Shown piece by piece: positions 33,342-41,799 of a stretch of DNA of 64,000 nt; position 1 is the first letter of the stretch, and the number at the start of each line of letters is the position of its first letter. Location of the stretch: NCBI GenBank assembly GCA_947499155.1, contig CANMND010000002.1, positions 124,001-188,000 of the forward strand, in the 5' to 3' direction. This stretch comes from an uncultured Sphingomonadales bacterium. GTDB lineage: Bacteria > Pseudomonadota > Alphaproteobacteria > Sphingomonadales > Rhodothalassiaceae. Both the position numbers and the translations under genes were made by a program. The notes below the pieces were generated by a model. It was not told where the DNA came from. It did no database searches and saw only the letters and a list, made by a program, of their open reading frames with translations.

Positions 33342-34390
33342 TGCACGGCACAGATGATATCCATGTGGGACATTTGTCCGATGATTTGTGTTCGGCATGG
33401 GATGATTTTGTTCATTCTCGTGAAGAGGGGAGCTTTTTCCATCTGTCAGGCTGGCGGACGGTTATGGAGCAAGCCTTTGGTCATAAGACCCATTTTTTGA
33501 TTGCATGGCGTAAGACACGGATCGTTGGTGTACTGCCGCTGGTACTGTTATCAAGCAGGTTGTTTGGCAAAAGTCTGATATCCAATGCCTTTTGCGTTTA
33601 TGGCGGTCCACTTGCCGAAGACAGCGAAGTGCTTGCGGCTCTGGACGCTCAGGCTGTGGCATTGGCTGAGACATACAAGGTCGGTCATGTGGAATACCGT
33701 ATGCGCCAATCTTTGGGTGCGCGAGAAGGCTGGGTGGTCAATGACAGCCTCTATGCCACATTCCGGAAGCCAATTACCGCAGATCATGAGATTAATTTAA
33801 AGGAAATCCCAAGAAAACAGCGGGCGATGGTGCGTAAAGGCATCAAGGCGGGACTGGCAGGATCGGTGACCGAAGATGCGGACGCACTTCATGCCATTTA
33901 TGCTGAAAGTGTCCGTAATCTGGGGACGCCGGTCTTTTCCCGGCGTTATTTTCGCACCCTGAAAGAAGTCTTTGGTGACAAATGCGAGATGGTCCTGATC
34001 CGCAAGGATAATCAGACAGTTGCTGGCGTAATGTCCTTCCTTTTCCGGGACGAGGTTTTGCCTTATTACGGCGGCGGAAATATGAATGCCCGCGCCCTTG
34101 CTGCCAATGATTTTATGTATTGGGATGTCATGTGCAGAGCAGCGGATCAGGGGGTGCGCATGTTTGATTTTGGACGCAGCAAGGTGGATACTGGCGCTTA
34201 TCATTTCAAAAAGCACTGGGGCTTTGTACCTGAGCCCCTGCATTATGCCTATCGTCTGGTCACTGCTGAGGATGTGCCTGATATCAATCCACTTAATCCG
34301 AAATACCGGATGGCAATCAAGACATGGCAGAGCTTGCCCTTATGGATCACCAACAGATTGGGGCCTTATATTTCGCGATCTTTGGGTTAG
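33341..34390 (+). CDS. FemAB-like XrtA/PEP-CTERM system protein
   Basis: GNAT-fold protein of 349 residues related to FemAB peptidyltransferases, which use aminoacyl-tRNA or similar donors. Blocks: LCSAWDDFVHSREEGSFFHLSGW, KQRAMVRKGIKAGL, VFSRRYFRTLKEVFGD, and MFDFGRSKVDTGAYHFKKHWGF. ATG 33341 shares a base with the deacetylase stop; an open frame reaching to 33176 overlaps the deacetylase and is not used. Substrate unknown; it may add an amino-acyl group to the polymer. Confidence 0.9.
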   Translation: MHGTDDIHVGHLSDDLCSAWDDFVHSREEGSFFHLSGWRTVMEQAFGHKTHFLIAWRKTRIVGVLPLVLLSSRLFGKSLISNAFCVYGGPLAEDSEVLAALDAQAVALAETYKVGHVEYRMRQSLGAREGWVVNDSLYATFRKPITADHEINLKEIPRKQRAMVRKGIKAGLAGSVTEDADALHAIYAESVRNLGTPVFSRRYFRTLKEVFGDKCEMVLIRKDNQTVAGVMSFLFRDEVLPYYGGGNMNARALAANDFMYWDVMCRAADQGVRMFDFGRSKVDTGAYHFKKHWGFVPEPLHYAYRLVTAEDVPDINPLNPKYRMAIKTWQSLPLWITNRLGPYISRSLG

Positions 34391-34399
34391 GGGGAAGAC

Positions 34400-36022
34400 A
34401 TGTCACATACATCGACTGACAGAGTGCGGCCTCGTCCAGATGGGGGTGGGGCCCTTGATCATGAGTCCCGTATAGATATCAGACTGGCCTGGGCGCTTGT
34501 TGGCGTGTTGAGCGTTATCATGCTGGGTATCTTTTATGAAGCCACATGGTCGCTTATCCAGGTCTGGCTTAACTCACGTACCTATGGCCACGGCTTCCTG
34601 ATCATTCCTATTGCCATTTGGCTTGCCTGGCAGAACCGCGATATTTTGGTCAAACAGCACGTACGCCCGTCTCCATTTGGAGTGGTGTGGGTATTTGCGG
34701 CATGTATCGTTTGGCTTCTGGGTGAGGTAGCACAAGCCAATGTCTTGCAGCATCTGGCAATCGTCGGCACGATCCAGGGGCTGGTGATTGCGGTAATGGG
34801 GGTGCGGATTGCCCGTATTCTGATTTTCCCGCTGGGTTATCTTTTGTTTATGGTGCCCTTTGGCGACTTTGCCATTGCACCCTTGCAAGATCTGACTGCG
34901 CGTTACACAACGCACTTGCTCCGTTTCAGTGGCATCCCGGTTTATTTGGAAAACTGGTCTCTGGTCATCCCCGGGGGTGCGTTTCTGGTGGCGGAAGCTT
35001 GTGCCGGCGTGCGTTTTCTGATCGCCAGCATTGCCCTGGGCGTTCTGATCGCGGGGGTCATGTTCGATGGCTGGGTGAAACGTATTGTTTTTGTCGCTCT
35101 CTCGATCGTGGTGCCGATCGGAGCGAATGTCGTGCGGGCCTATGGCATTGTAGTGATTGCCCATCTCAGTGATTTCGAAATGGCTGTAGGTGTTGATCAT
35201 CTGGTTTATGGCTTTATCTTTTTAAGCTTCGTGATGTTCCTTCTGATCGGTCTTGCCTGGTTGATGCGTGACCGGATGACAGCTCCTTCAGTGCTTCAGT
35301 CTGAAAGCGTACAGTCGTCTGCCACTCCTGTTCATGAGCAGACATCTGCCCGTCCGATTACGATCATGCGCGCCCTCATGCTTGGTGGTGTGGCCATTTT
35401 TCTTGGATTTGGCATTCGGCTTTATGGTGGCGAAGTCATGGGAGCCGCCGATAGCGTTGCGGTATATTTAAACGCACCTGAGGCGCCATCCGATTGGCTG
35501 GCTGTGGGGCCTGCGGGGGCTGATGACTGGCAGGGAGCATTTTATGGGGCCGATGCTCAAGGCACATGGGTCTATGAAAAAGACGATCGAATTTTGTCGG
35601 TATTTCTTGCTTTTTATGGCGATGAAGGGCCAGGCAAGGAATTAGTGTCGATGAGGAATTCCCTTATAGGCTCAAAGGACGGCAAAGTCTTTGAGTCTGG
35701 TCGTACATCCGGTGTCGGATTTGGCCACGGCATCCCGGCAGCCAATTATATTATCCTTAATGAGCAGGGCAGACAGCGGGTGGTCTGGTACTGGTACGTT
35801 TTGGAAGATGGTGCAACCGCCCGTGAGCCGGACGTGAAGCTTGCAGGACTTGCTGCCAAGCTCTCAGGGCGGCGTTCACGAGGTATGGTGGTGGCTTTAT
35901 CCAGTCTCATAGAGCCGGATAGACAAGATTTCGTGGGAGACTTTATAAAAGAATCTGCGTTACACACCAGTTTGGTGCGTGGCGGATTCGACGGCATTGT
36001 TGTGCCGGACGTCGAGCAGTAA
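34400..36022 (+). CDS. xrtA: Exosortase A fused to EpsI
   Basis: Membrane transpeptidase that recognises and cuts PEP-CTERM signals. About eight helices in residues 30-300 hold the catalytic set: Cys201 in EACAGVR, Arg246 in GANVVRAYG and His267 in VDHLVYG. From about residue 330 a periplasmic EpsI (DUF3485) domain follows, with WQGAFYGA, LAFYGDEGPGKELVS and VWYWYVL. Fusion with EpsI is common for XrtA. 540 residues. Its substrates in this window are the proteins at 22115 and 23481. Confidence 0.96.
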   Translation: MSHTSTDRVRPRPDGGGALDHESRIDIRLAWALVGVLSVIMLGIFYEATWSLIQVWLNSRTYGHGFLIIPIAIWLAWQNRDILVKQHVRPSPFGVVWVFAACIVWLLGEVAQANVLQHLAIVGTIQGLVIAVMGVRIARILIFPLGYLLFMVPFGDFAIAPLQDLTARYTTHLLRFSGIPVYLENWSLVIPGGAFLVAEACAGVRFLIASIALGVLIAGVMFDGWVKRIVFVALSIVVPIGANVVRAYGIVVIAHLSDFEMAVGVDHLVYGFIFLSFVMFLLIGLAWLMRDRMTAPSVLQSESVQSSATPVHEQTSARPITIMRALMLGGVAIFLGFGIRLYGGEVMGAADSVAVYLNAPEAPSDWLAVGPAGADDWQGAFYGADAQGTWVYEKDDRILSVFLAFYGDEGPGKELVSMRNSLIGSKDGKVFESGRTSGVGFGHGIPAANYIILNEQGRQRVVWYWYVLEDGATAREPDVKLAGLAAKLSGRRSRGMVVALSSLIEPDRQDFVGDFIKESALHTSLVRGGFDGIVVPDVEQ

Positions 36023-36040
36023 TCAAACAGGACACGTGTT

Positions 36041-37969
36041 ATGTGCGGTATCTCAGGCATTTTCGATGTCCGCGACCAAAGGCCAGTCAATCAGGATATA
36101 TTGAAGACGATGAGCAATGCCATTCGTCATCGTGGTCCTGATGATAATGGATTTCATTTTGCGCCGGGTGTGGGGCTTGCACACCGCCGCTTGTCAATCA
36201 TTGATCTGGCAGGCGGTCACCAGCCTTTGTTTAATGAAGATGAAACTGTCTGCGTGATTTTTAATGGCGAGATTTATAATTTCGTTGAGCTGACAGAAGA
36301 ACTGACCAGACTTGGCCACCATTTTCAGACCCGGAGCGACACGGAAGTTATTGTTCATGCCTGGGAAGAATGGGGAGAGCGTTGCGTTGAGCGCTTTCGT
36401 GGCATGTTCGCCTTCGCCCTTTATGACAGCACAAACAAGACACTTTTTCTCGCTCGTGACCGGTTGGGTATCAAACCCTTGTACTATGGCTTGTCCTCTG
36501 ATGGCTTTTTGATCTTTGGGTCAGAGTTGAAGGCATTGATGCAGTATCCGGGCCTTGATACCACCCTTGATCCTATTGCAGTCGAAGAGTTTTTCGCGCT
36601 GGGCTATGTGCCCGATCCTCGCTCTATCTACAGTGCGATAAAAAAGCTTGGTCCAGGCCACATGCTTACTGTTCAGTCAGGGGCAAACGAGTTGCCCTCG
36701 ACCAAAGAATATTGGGATATGCGCTTTGATGTACAAAGTGGCGCATCAGATCAGGACTTACAGGAAAGCTTACGAGAAAAACTGGATGAAGCCGTCCGAA
36801 TCCGTATGGTGGCAGAAGTGCCGCTTGGGGCGTTCCTATCCGGCGGTGTCGATTCAAGTGCTGTGGTTGCCCTGATGGCCAAGGCCGATGCATCACCAGT
36901 GAATACCTGTTCGATTTCCTTTGGTGACAAGGAGTACGATGAATCCTCATATGCGCGGAAAGTGGCAGAAAAATTTGGTACCAACCATCATCAAAAACAG
37001 GTCGATCCTGAAGATTTTGATCTTCTGAAACGTCTGGCCAAAGTTTATGATGAGCCTTTCGCTGACAGTTCTGCCCTGCCAACTTACAGGGTTTGTGAAG
37101 AGGCACGTCGACATGTAACGGTCGCCTTGTCCGGTGATGGTGGTGACGAGATTTTTGCAGGTTATCGCCGTTATCGCTGGCATGATTTGGAAGAACGGGT
37201 TCGCCGTGTTGTGCCTCAGGGTATAAGGCGGCCTTTGTTTGGCCTGGCGGGCAGTGTCTATCCAAAAATGGATTGGGCACCACGGGTACTGCGTGCCAAG
37301 TCCACCCTTCAGGCGGTAGCACGCTCTTCAGCCGAGGGGTATTTCCATAGTGTATCTATCTTGCCGGATCATCTGCGCGAACAGCTTTATTCCGACGGCT
37401 TCAAGAAAAGCCTGCAGGGCTATCGTGCCGTTGACCTGATCCGCCATCACATGGATAGGGCGCCAACAGATCATTATCTATCCAAAGCGCAATATGTGGA
37501 CCTGAAAACCTATTTGCCGGGGGATATTCTGACCAAGGTGGACAGGGCCAGCATGGCACATTCACTGGAAGTGCGTGTCCCGCTTCTGGATCACCATTTT
37601 GTTGAATGGTCAGGCCGGATCCCACCGGATCGCAAGCTGCATGGACGGGAAGGTAAATATATTTTCAAGAAAGCCATGGAGCCTGACCTGCCATCCGATA
37701 TTTTATATCGCCCCAAGATGGGTTTTGCGATCCCGTTGGCAAAATGGTTTCGCGGGCCCTTGGAAAGTCATGCTCGACAGTTGATTCTAGGTAACACTTT
37801 GGAAGAGACTGGTTTTTTTAACATGAAAACATTGGAAAAATTAGTCAATCAGCATATGAGTGGGATGAGCGATCATTCGCAGGTCTTGTGGGCGCTGATG
37901 ATGTTTTCTGGTTTTCTGGATCAGGTCCATGATGAACGCGCGGATTCCGCCGCAGCACTTGCAGGCTAG
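36041..37969 (+). CDS. XrtA system amidotransferase (asparagine synthase-like)
   Basis: 642-residue AsnB relative. Cys2 after Met (MCGISGIFD) is the glutaminase nucleophile, with RHRGPDDNG and NGEIYN; the synthetase domain has the PP-loop FLSGGVDSSAV. It probably amidates a carboxyl group, perhaps a uronic acid or an amino-acyl unit of the polymer. Nineteen bases after xrtA, same operon. One of three asparagine-synthase-like proteins in the locus and the only one with a canonical N-terminal cysteine. Confidence 0.93.
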   Translation: MCGISGIFDVRDQRPVNQDILKTMSNAIRHRGPDDNGFHFAPGVGLAHRRLSIIDLAGGHQPLFNEDETVCVIFNGEIYNFVELTEELTRLGHHFQTRSDTEVIVHAWEEWGERCVERFRGMFAFALYDSTNKTLFLARDRLGIKPLYYGLSSDGFLIFGSELKALMQYPGLDTTLDPIAVEEFFALGYVPDPRSIYSAIKKLGPGHMLTVQSGANELPSTKEYWDMRFDVQSGASDQDLQESLREKLDEAVRIRMVAEVPLGAFLSGGVDSSAVVALMAKADASPVNTCSISFGDKEYDESSYARKVAEKFGTNHHQKQVDPEDFDLLKRLAKVYDEPFADSSALPTYRVCEEARRHVTVALSGDGGDEIFAGYRRYRWHDLEERVRRVVPQGIRRPLFGLAGSVYPKMDWAPRVLRAKSTLQAVARSSAEGYFHSVSILPDHLREQLYSDGFKKSLQGYRAVDLIRHHMDRAPTDHYLSKAQYVDLKTYLPGDILTKVDRASMAHSLEVRVPLLDHHFVEWSGRIPPDRKLHGREGKYIFKKAMEPDLPSDILYRPKMGFAIPLAKWFRGPLESHARQLILGNTLEETGFFNMKTLEKLVNQHMSGMSDHSQVLWALMMFSGFLDQVHDERADSAAALAG

Positions 37970-38094
37970 GTCTCTTTTGGGAAACTTTTGCGAATACAGC
38001 TATAGTAAATCATCATTAATTCTAAGGAGGATATTAACGATCTTCTGTAACAAATGATGAGAACGAATTTAAAAGGCAAACTTTTCAGGTCAAT

Positions 38095-39468
38095 ATGGCA
38101 GTCTCGAAGAATTCAAGACCATTTATTGCGCTGGCATTGATAGAATGTCTCGTGTTATGCGCCGCGTTTATCGGGAGCTTTCTAATTCTCGATGGCGAGC
38201 TTCCCGTTGATTATGCGTGGCAGACGATCATCAGCGTATTGAGTGTTTGTGTAGTTGTGGAAACGATGATGCTCGCTGTGGGCCTTTTCAGTTGGCACAC
38301 CACAATCGGCTTTTCGGATCTGTTTGTTCGTATGTTTGCCGCCATGATCATTGCTTATGCGGCGTACGCTATTCTGGTTTATTTATTTGATTTCCTGCGC
38401 TTGCCTCCAGATATTCTGTCCGTAGCACTGATCTTGGCGCTACCGGCAAGCTTGCTGGTGTGGATGGCCTTTATTCGCTTGTCCAGTCTTGCGCAGTTGA
38501 AAAATCGTGTTCTGGTTTTAGGCACGGGCAAGCAGGCAGCACGCATCAGTGAGCTTGAGAATAATGACATTAGCGGGCGTTTTGTCACGGTTGGCTTTAT
38601 CTCACTGGAAAAAAACAAGCCTTATGTCGATGACAAGCGGATTATCTGCATGCCTGATGATCTTGCAGCTTACGCACATGAACAAGCTGTTGATGAAATC
38701 GTCGTAGCACTCGAAGAGCGTCGCGGTCAGGTGCCACTTGCTCCCTTGATAGACAGTCGTTTGAGCGGCCTTGCAGTTACGGAATATCAGACATTTTGTG
38801 AACGTGCCCAAGGCCGTATTGACCTTGACGCTTTGCGGCCGAGCTGGTTTTTCCAATCTGGGGGATTTCGTTCCAGCCAGTTTCACCGCGTCATAAAGCG
38901 TGCTTTTGACCTTGTTTTAAGTCTTTTCTTGCTGATTTTCTCAATGCCACTTTTGTTGCTGACGGCACTTCTTGTGAAACTGGAAAGTCCAGGCCCTGTA
39001 TTTTACAAGCAAGAGCGTGTCGGGTTGGGAGGCAAGTCCTTCATGGTAATTAAGTTCCGGTCAATGCGTAATGACGCTGAAAAAGACGGGAAAGCACAAT
39101 GGGCCAAGAAGTCTGATCCCCGTGTTACCCGGGTGGGTGCGGTTATCCGTAAAGCGCGAATTGATGAGATTCCCCAGGCTTTCAATGTTCTCAAAGGGGA
39201 TATGAGCTTCGTAGGCCCCCGTCCTGAAAGGCCTGTATTTGTTACAATGCTGGCTGAAGAACTGCCTTTTTATCAGGAGCGACACAGTGTCAGGCCAGGA
39301 ATTACCGGCTGGGCACAGCTGAATTACCCTTATGGTGCATCAGCGGAAGACGCAAAGCAGAAGCTTCAATATGATCTGTTTTACATCAAATATTTCAGCA
39401 TCATCTTTGACCTCTCCATAGTTCTGCAGACCTTGCGTGTTGTGATCTGGTCTGACGGTGCACGCTAG
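38095..39468 (+). CDS. XrtA system initiating sugar transferase
   Basis: Polyprenyl-phosphate sugar-1-phosphate transferase of 457 residues; starts the repeat unit on the lipid carrier. Several N-terminal helices (residues 10-125), a CoA-binding-like Rossmann part (RVLVLGTGKQAARI), then the catalytic sugar-transferase domain: KRAFDLVLSLFLL, SPGPVFYKQERVG, FMVIKFRSMR, DEIPQAFNVLKGDMSFVGPRPE. Family linked with exosortase A. First sugar not predictable. Confidence 0.93.
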   Translation: MAVSKNSRPFIALALIECLVLCAAFIGSFLILDGELPVDYAWQTIISVLSVCVVVETMMLAVGLFSWHTTIGFSDLFVRMFAAMIIAYAAYAILVYLFDFLRLPPDILSVALILALPASLLVWMAFIRLSSLAQLKNRVLVLGTGKQAARISELENNDISGRFVTVGFISLEKNKPYVDDKRIICMPDDLAAYAHEQAVDEIVVALEERRGQVPLAPLIDSRLSGLAVTEYQTFCERAQGRIDLDALRPSWFFQSGGFRSSQFHRVIKRAFDLVLSLFLLIFSMPLLLLTALLVKLESPGPVFYKQERVGLGGKSFMVIKFRSMRNDAEKDGKAQWAKKSDPRVTRVGAVIRKARIDEIPQAFNVLKGDMSFVGPRPERPVFVTMLAEELPFYQERHSVRPGITGWAQLNYPYGASAEDAKQKLQYDLFYIKYFSIIFDLSIVLQTLRVVIWSDGAR

Positions 39469-39502
39469 TGCATTGATGCATCCAAAGAAGTGATCGGATT
39501 CC

Positions 39503-40609
39503 ATGACCAGGCCTTTGTTGCTGCATATCTTTCCTACGCTTGCGACAGGCGGCGTTCAGGTGCGTATGGCAACAGTCATGACGCATTTGAAGGATCGATA
39601 CAGGCACAAAATCCTGTCTCTTGATGGCGATGTGTCAGCGGCTCAACGCTTGCCGCAAGATGGCTCTGTTACTGTGTTGAGTGGCCTTGATCATCTGAAG
39701 GGTTTGGCGGCTGTACCGCACATGCGACGGGCGCTTAAAAACTTGTCACCCGATCTTGTCAGTACCTATAATTGGGGCAGTATGGACTGGGCGCTGGCTG
39801 CGTCTTTCACGTCTATCCCACACCTTCATTTTGAAAGCGGATTTGGCCCTGAAGAGGCGCTAAAACCGTTAAAGCGACGCAGCATGGTCCGCAGATTGGC
39901 TTTGCGTCACGTTGTGCGCTTGGTGGTACCGTCTAAAACATTAGAGGAACTGGCAGTAGCAGAAAAGTGGGTCAATCGCACAAGGCTGATGGTTATCCCG
40001 AACGGAGTTGACACTGATTTTTTTTCACCCGCTGATAAATCAGTCGCCAATTCATCTGTCAAAGCGCCTGTTATTCTGGCCCTTGCCCCCTTGCGAGCTG
40101 AAAAGCGACTGGATCGTTTGATTGTTATTTTCCGTGATGTCCTTGACGCGATACCTGATGCGCGTCTGGTATTTGTGGGGGAAGGGCCATGCCGTCAATC
40201 CCTTGAAGACCAATGTAAGCATCTGGGATTGCAGACGCATGTGGAATTCAAAGGCCACCTGACGGATGTCAGGCCCATGCTCGCGGACGCCGATGTCTTT
40301 GCCATGACCTCTGAAACTGAACAGATGCCAAATGCCTTGTTGCAGGCTATGGCTGCGGGCCTTGCAGTTGTTGCCTATTCTGCAGGTGATATTGCGCATA
40401 TGATGCCAGAACGACAAAAGCCCTGCGTTTTGAACCAGAATGATCATGAAGGTTATGTAGAGACTCTTGCTCGCTTGCTGTCGAATGAGGCCTTGCGTCA
40501 TCGCTTGGGGCAGGAGAACCGCCTGCATGTAGAAAAGACCTACGCCATGACGGACATGCTTGACGCATATGGCGGGCTTTACCGTGATAGTTTGGGGGAC
40601 ATATCGTGA
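39503..40609 (+). CDS. XrtA system glycosyltransferase, family 4 (a)
   Basis: GT-B glycosyltransferase of 368 residues. Opens LLHIFPTLATGGVQVRM, donor-site region VIPNGVDTDFF and FVGEGPCRQSLE, and EX7E-type segment around MTSETEQMPNALLQAMAAGLAVV. Matches the exosortase-linked GT group. Four-base overlap (GTGA) with the next glycosyltransferase gene. Adds a sugar to the lipid-linked repeat unit; donor unknown. Confidence 0.9.
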   Translation: MTRPLLLHIFPTLATGGVQVRMATVMTHLKDRYRHKILSLDGDVSAAQRLPQDGSVTVLSGLDHLKGLAAVPHMRRALKNLSPDLVSTYNWGSMDWALAASFTSIPHLHFESGFGPEEALKPLKRRSMVRRLALRHVVRLVVPSKTLEELAVAEKWVNRTRLMVIPNGVDTDFFSPADKSVANSSVKAPVILALAPLRAEKRLDRLIVIFRDVLDAIPDARLVFVGEGPCRQSLEDQCKHLGLQTHVEFKGHLTDVRPMLADADVFAMTSETEQMPNALLQAMAAGLAVVAYSAGDIAHMMPERQKPCVLNQNDHEGYVETLARLLSNEALRHRLGQENRLHVEKTYAMTDMLDAYGGLYRDSLGDIS

Positions 40610-41799
40610 ATATACTGGTCTTTACCACCTTGTTTCCCAATGCGCGCCAGCCACATCACGGAATTTTTGTGGAGAACCGCTTGCGTCATTTGCGAGAGAT
40701 GAGCGGATATAAGGCGACTGTCGTGGCACCGGTTCCGTGGTTTCCGTCTCAAAATCAGCGCTTTGGTGTCTATGCCGATTATGCATCCGTACCCCGTCAT
40801 GAAAGTCGTCATAGACTGGATATATACCACCCCCGCTATCCCGCCATTCCCAAGGTTGGGATGATCTGGGCGCCGTTCGGGCTTTACCTGTCTGCCCGGC
40901 GTGTGGTGAAGCAGCTTTTGAAAGACGGGCACCGGTTTGATCTTCTGGATGCCCATTTCTTTTATCCAGATGGTGTGGCAGCGGCCTTGCTGGCGCGGGA
41001 GTTTGGCCTGCCATTTTGTATTACCGGTCGAGGCACCGACCTTAATCTGGTGCCGGACTATCCGATCCCACGTCGTTTGATCCGTAAGGCTGCTGAACGG
41101 GCGTCCGGCCTTATTACAGTCTGCGCGGCCCTTGCAGATGATCTGGCCGACATTGGAATCCCGCGAGAGCGTGTAACCGTTTTACGAAACGGGGTCGATC
41201 TTGACCTGTTCAACAGGCAAGAGGCGAACGCACGTGCATTGCGGGAAAAGCTGGGGATAGGGCAAGGTCCGGTTCTTGCTTCTGTTGGACATTTAATAGA
41301 ACGCAAGGCCCATCATCTGGTGATCGAAGCGCTGGCAGATATGGGCGAAGGCCATTTACTGATCGCGGGAAAAGGGCCGGAAGAGCACAATCTGCGCAGC
41401 CTTGCAAATCGGCTTGGCGTTGCTGACCGTGTCCATTTTTTGGGACTGATACCCCACGAAAAGCTCTCTACTATTTATAGTGCAGCCGACGTGTTCGTAC
41501 TGGCATCCAGTCGTGAAGGGTGGCCCAATGTGCTGTTAGAGTCTATGGCGTGCGGTACGCCAGTTGTTGCAACTAATGTTAATGGTTCACCCGAGGTGGT
41601 GCAAAAGCCTGAAGCTGGTCGCATAGTGGATGAACGACAGGGACCGGCGCTGGCTGCAGCTATACGTGATATTCTGGCTGACAGGCCAGCGGCTGCCATG
41701 GTGCGCGCTTATGCTGAAGGCTTTTCCTGGGATGCAACCAGTCGCGGTCAGATGGATCTGTTCACATCAATCCTAGAAACGCATTGTCGCGTTTACTGA
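40606..41799 (+). CDS. Glycosyltransferase, family 4 (b)
   Basis: GT-B enzyme of 397 residues. Opens NILVFTTLFPNARQPHHGIFVENR, with VLRNGVDLDLF, LIAGKGPEEHNLR and SSREGWPNVLLESMACGTPVV as donor-site blocks. GTG start overlaps the previous stop. Its last 27 bases overlap the end of the convergent outer-membrane export gene, an unusual tail-to-tail overlap. Role: sugar addition in polymer assembly. Confidence 0.9.
   Translation: MNILVFTTLFPNARQPHHGIFVENRLRHLREMSGYKATVVAPVPWFPSQNQRFGVYADYASVPRHESRHRLDIYHPRYPAIPKVGMIWAPFGLYLSARRVVKQLLKDGHRFDLLDAHFFYPDGVAAALLAREFGLPFCITGRGTDLNLVPDYPIPRRLIRKAAERASGLITVCAALADDLADIGIPRERVTVLRNGVDLDLFNRQEANARALREKLGIGQGPVLASVGHLIERKAHHLVIEALADMGEGHLLIAGKGPEEHNLRSLANRLGVADRVHFLGLIPHEKLSTIYSAADVFVLASSREGWPNVLLESMACGTPVVATNVNGSPEVVQKPEAGRIVDERQGPALAAAIRDILADRPAAAMVRAYAEGFSWDATSRGQMDLFTSILETHCRVY

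Noticed and set aside
34574-35200. 208-codon minus-strand open frame
   Set aside because: Antisense to the catalytic part of exosortase A; His/Gln/Asn-rich composition is typical of a shadow frame over membrane-protein codons.
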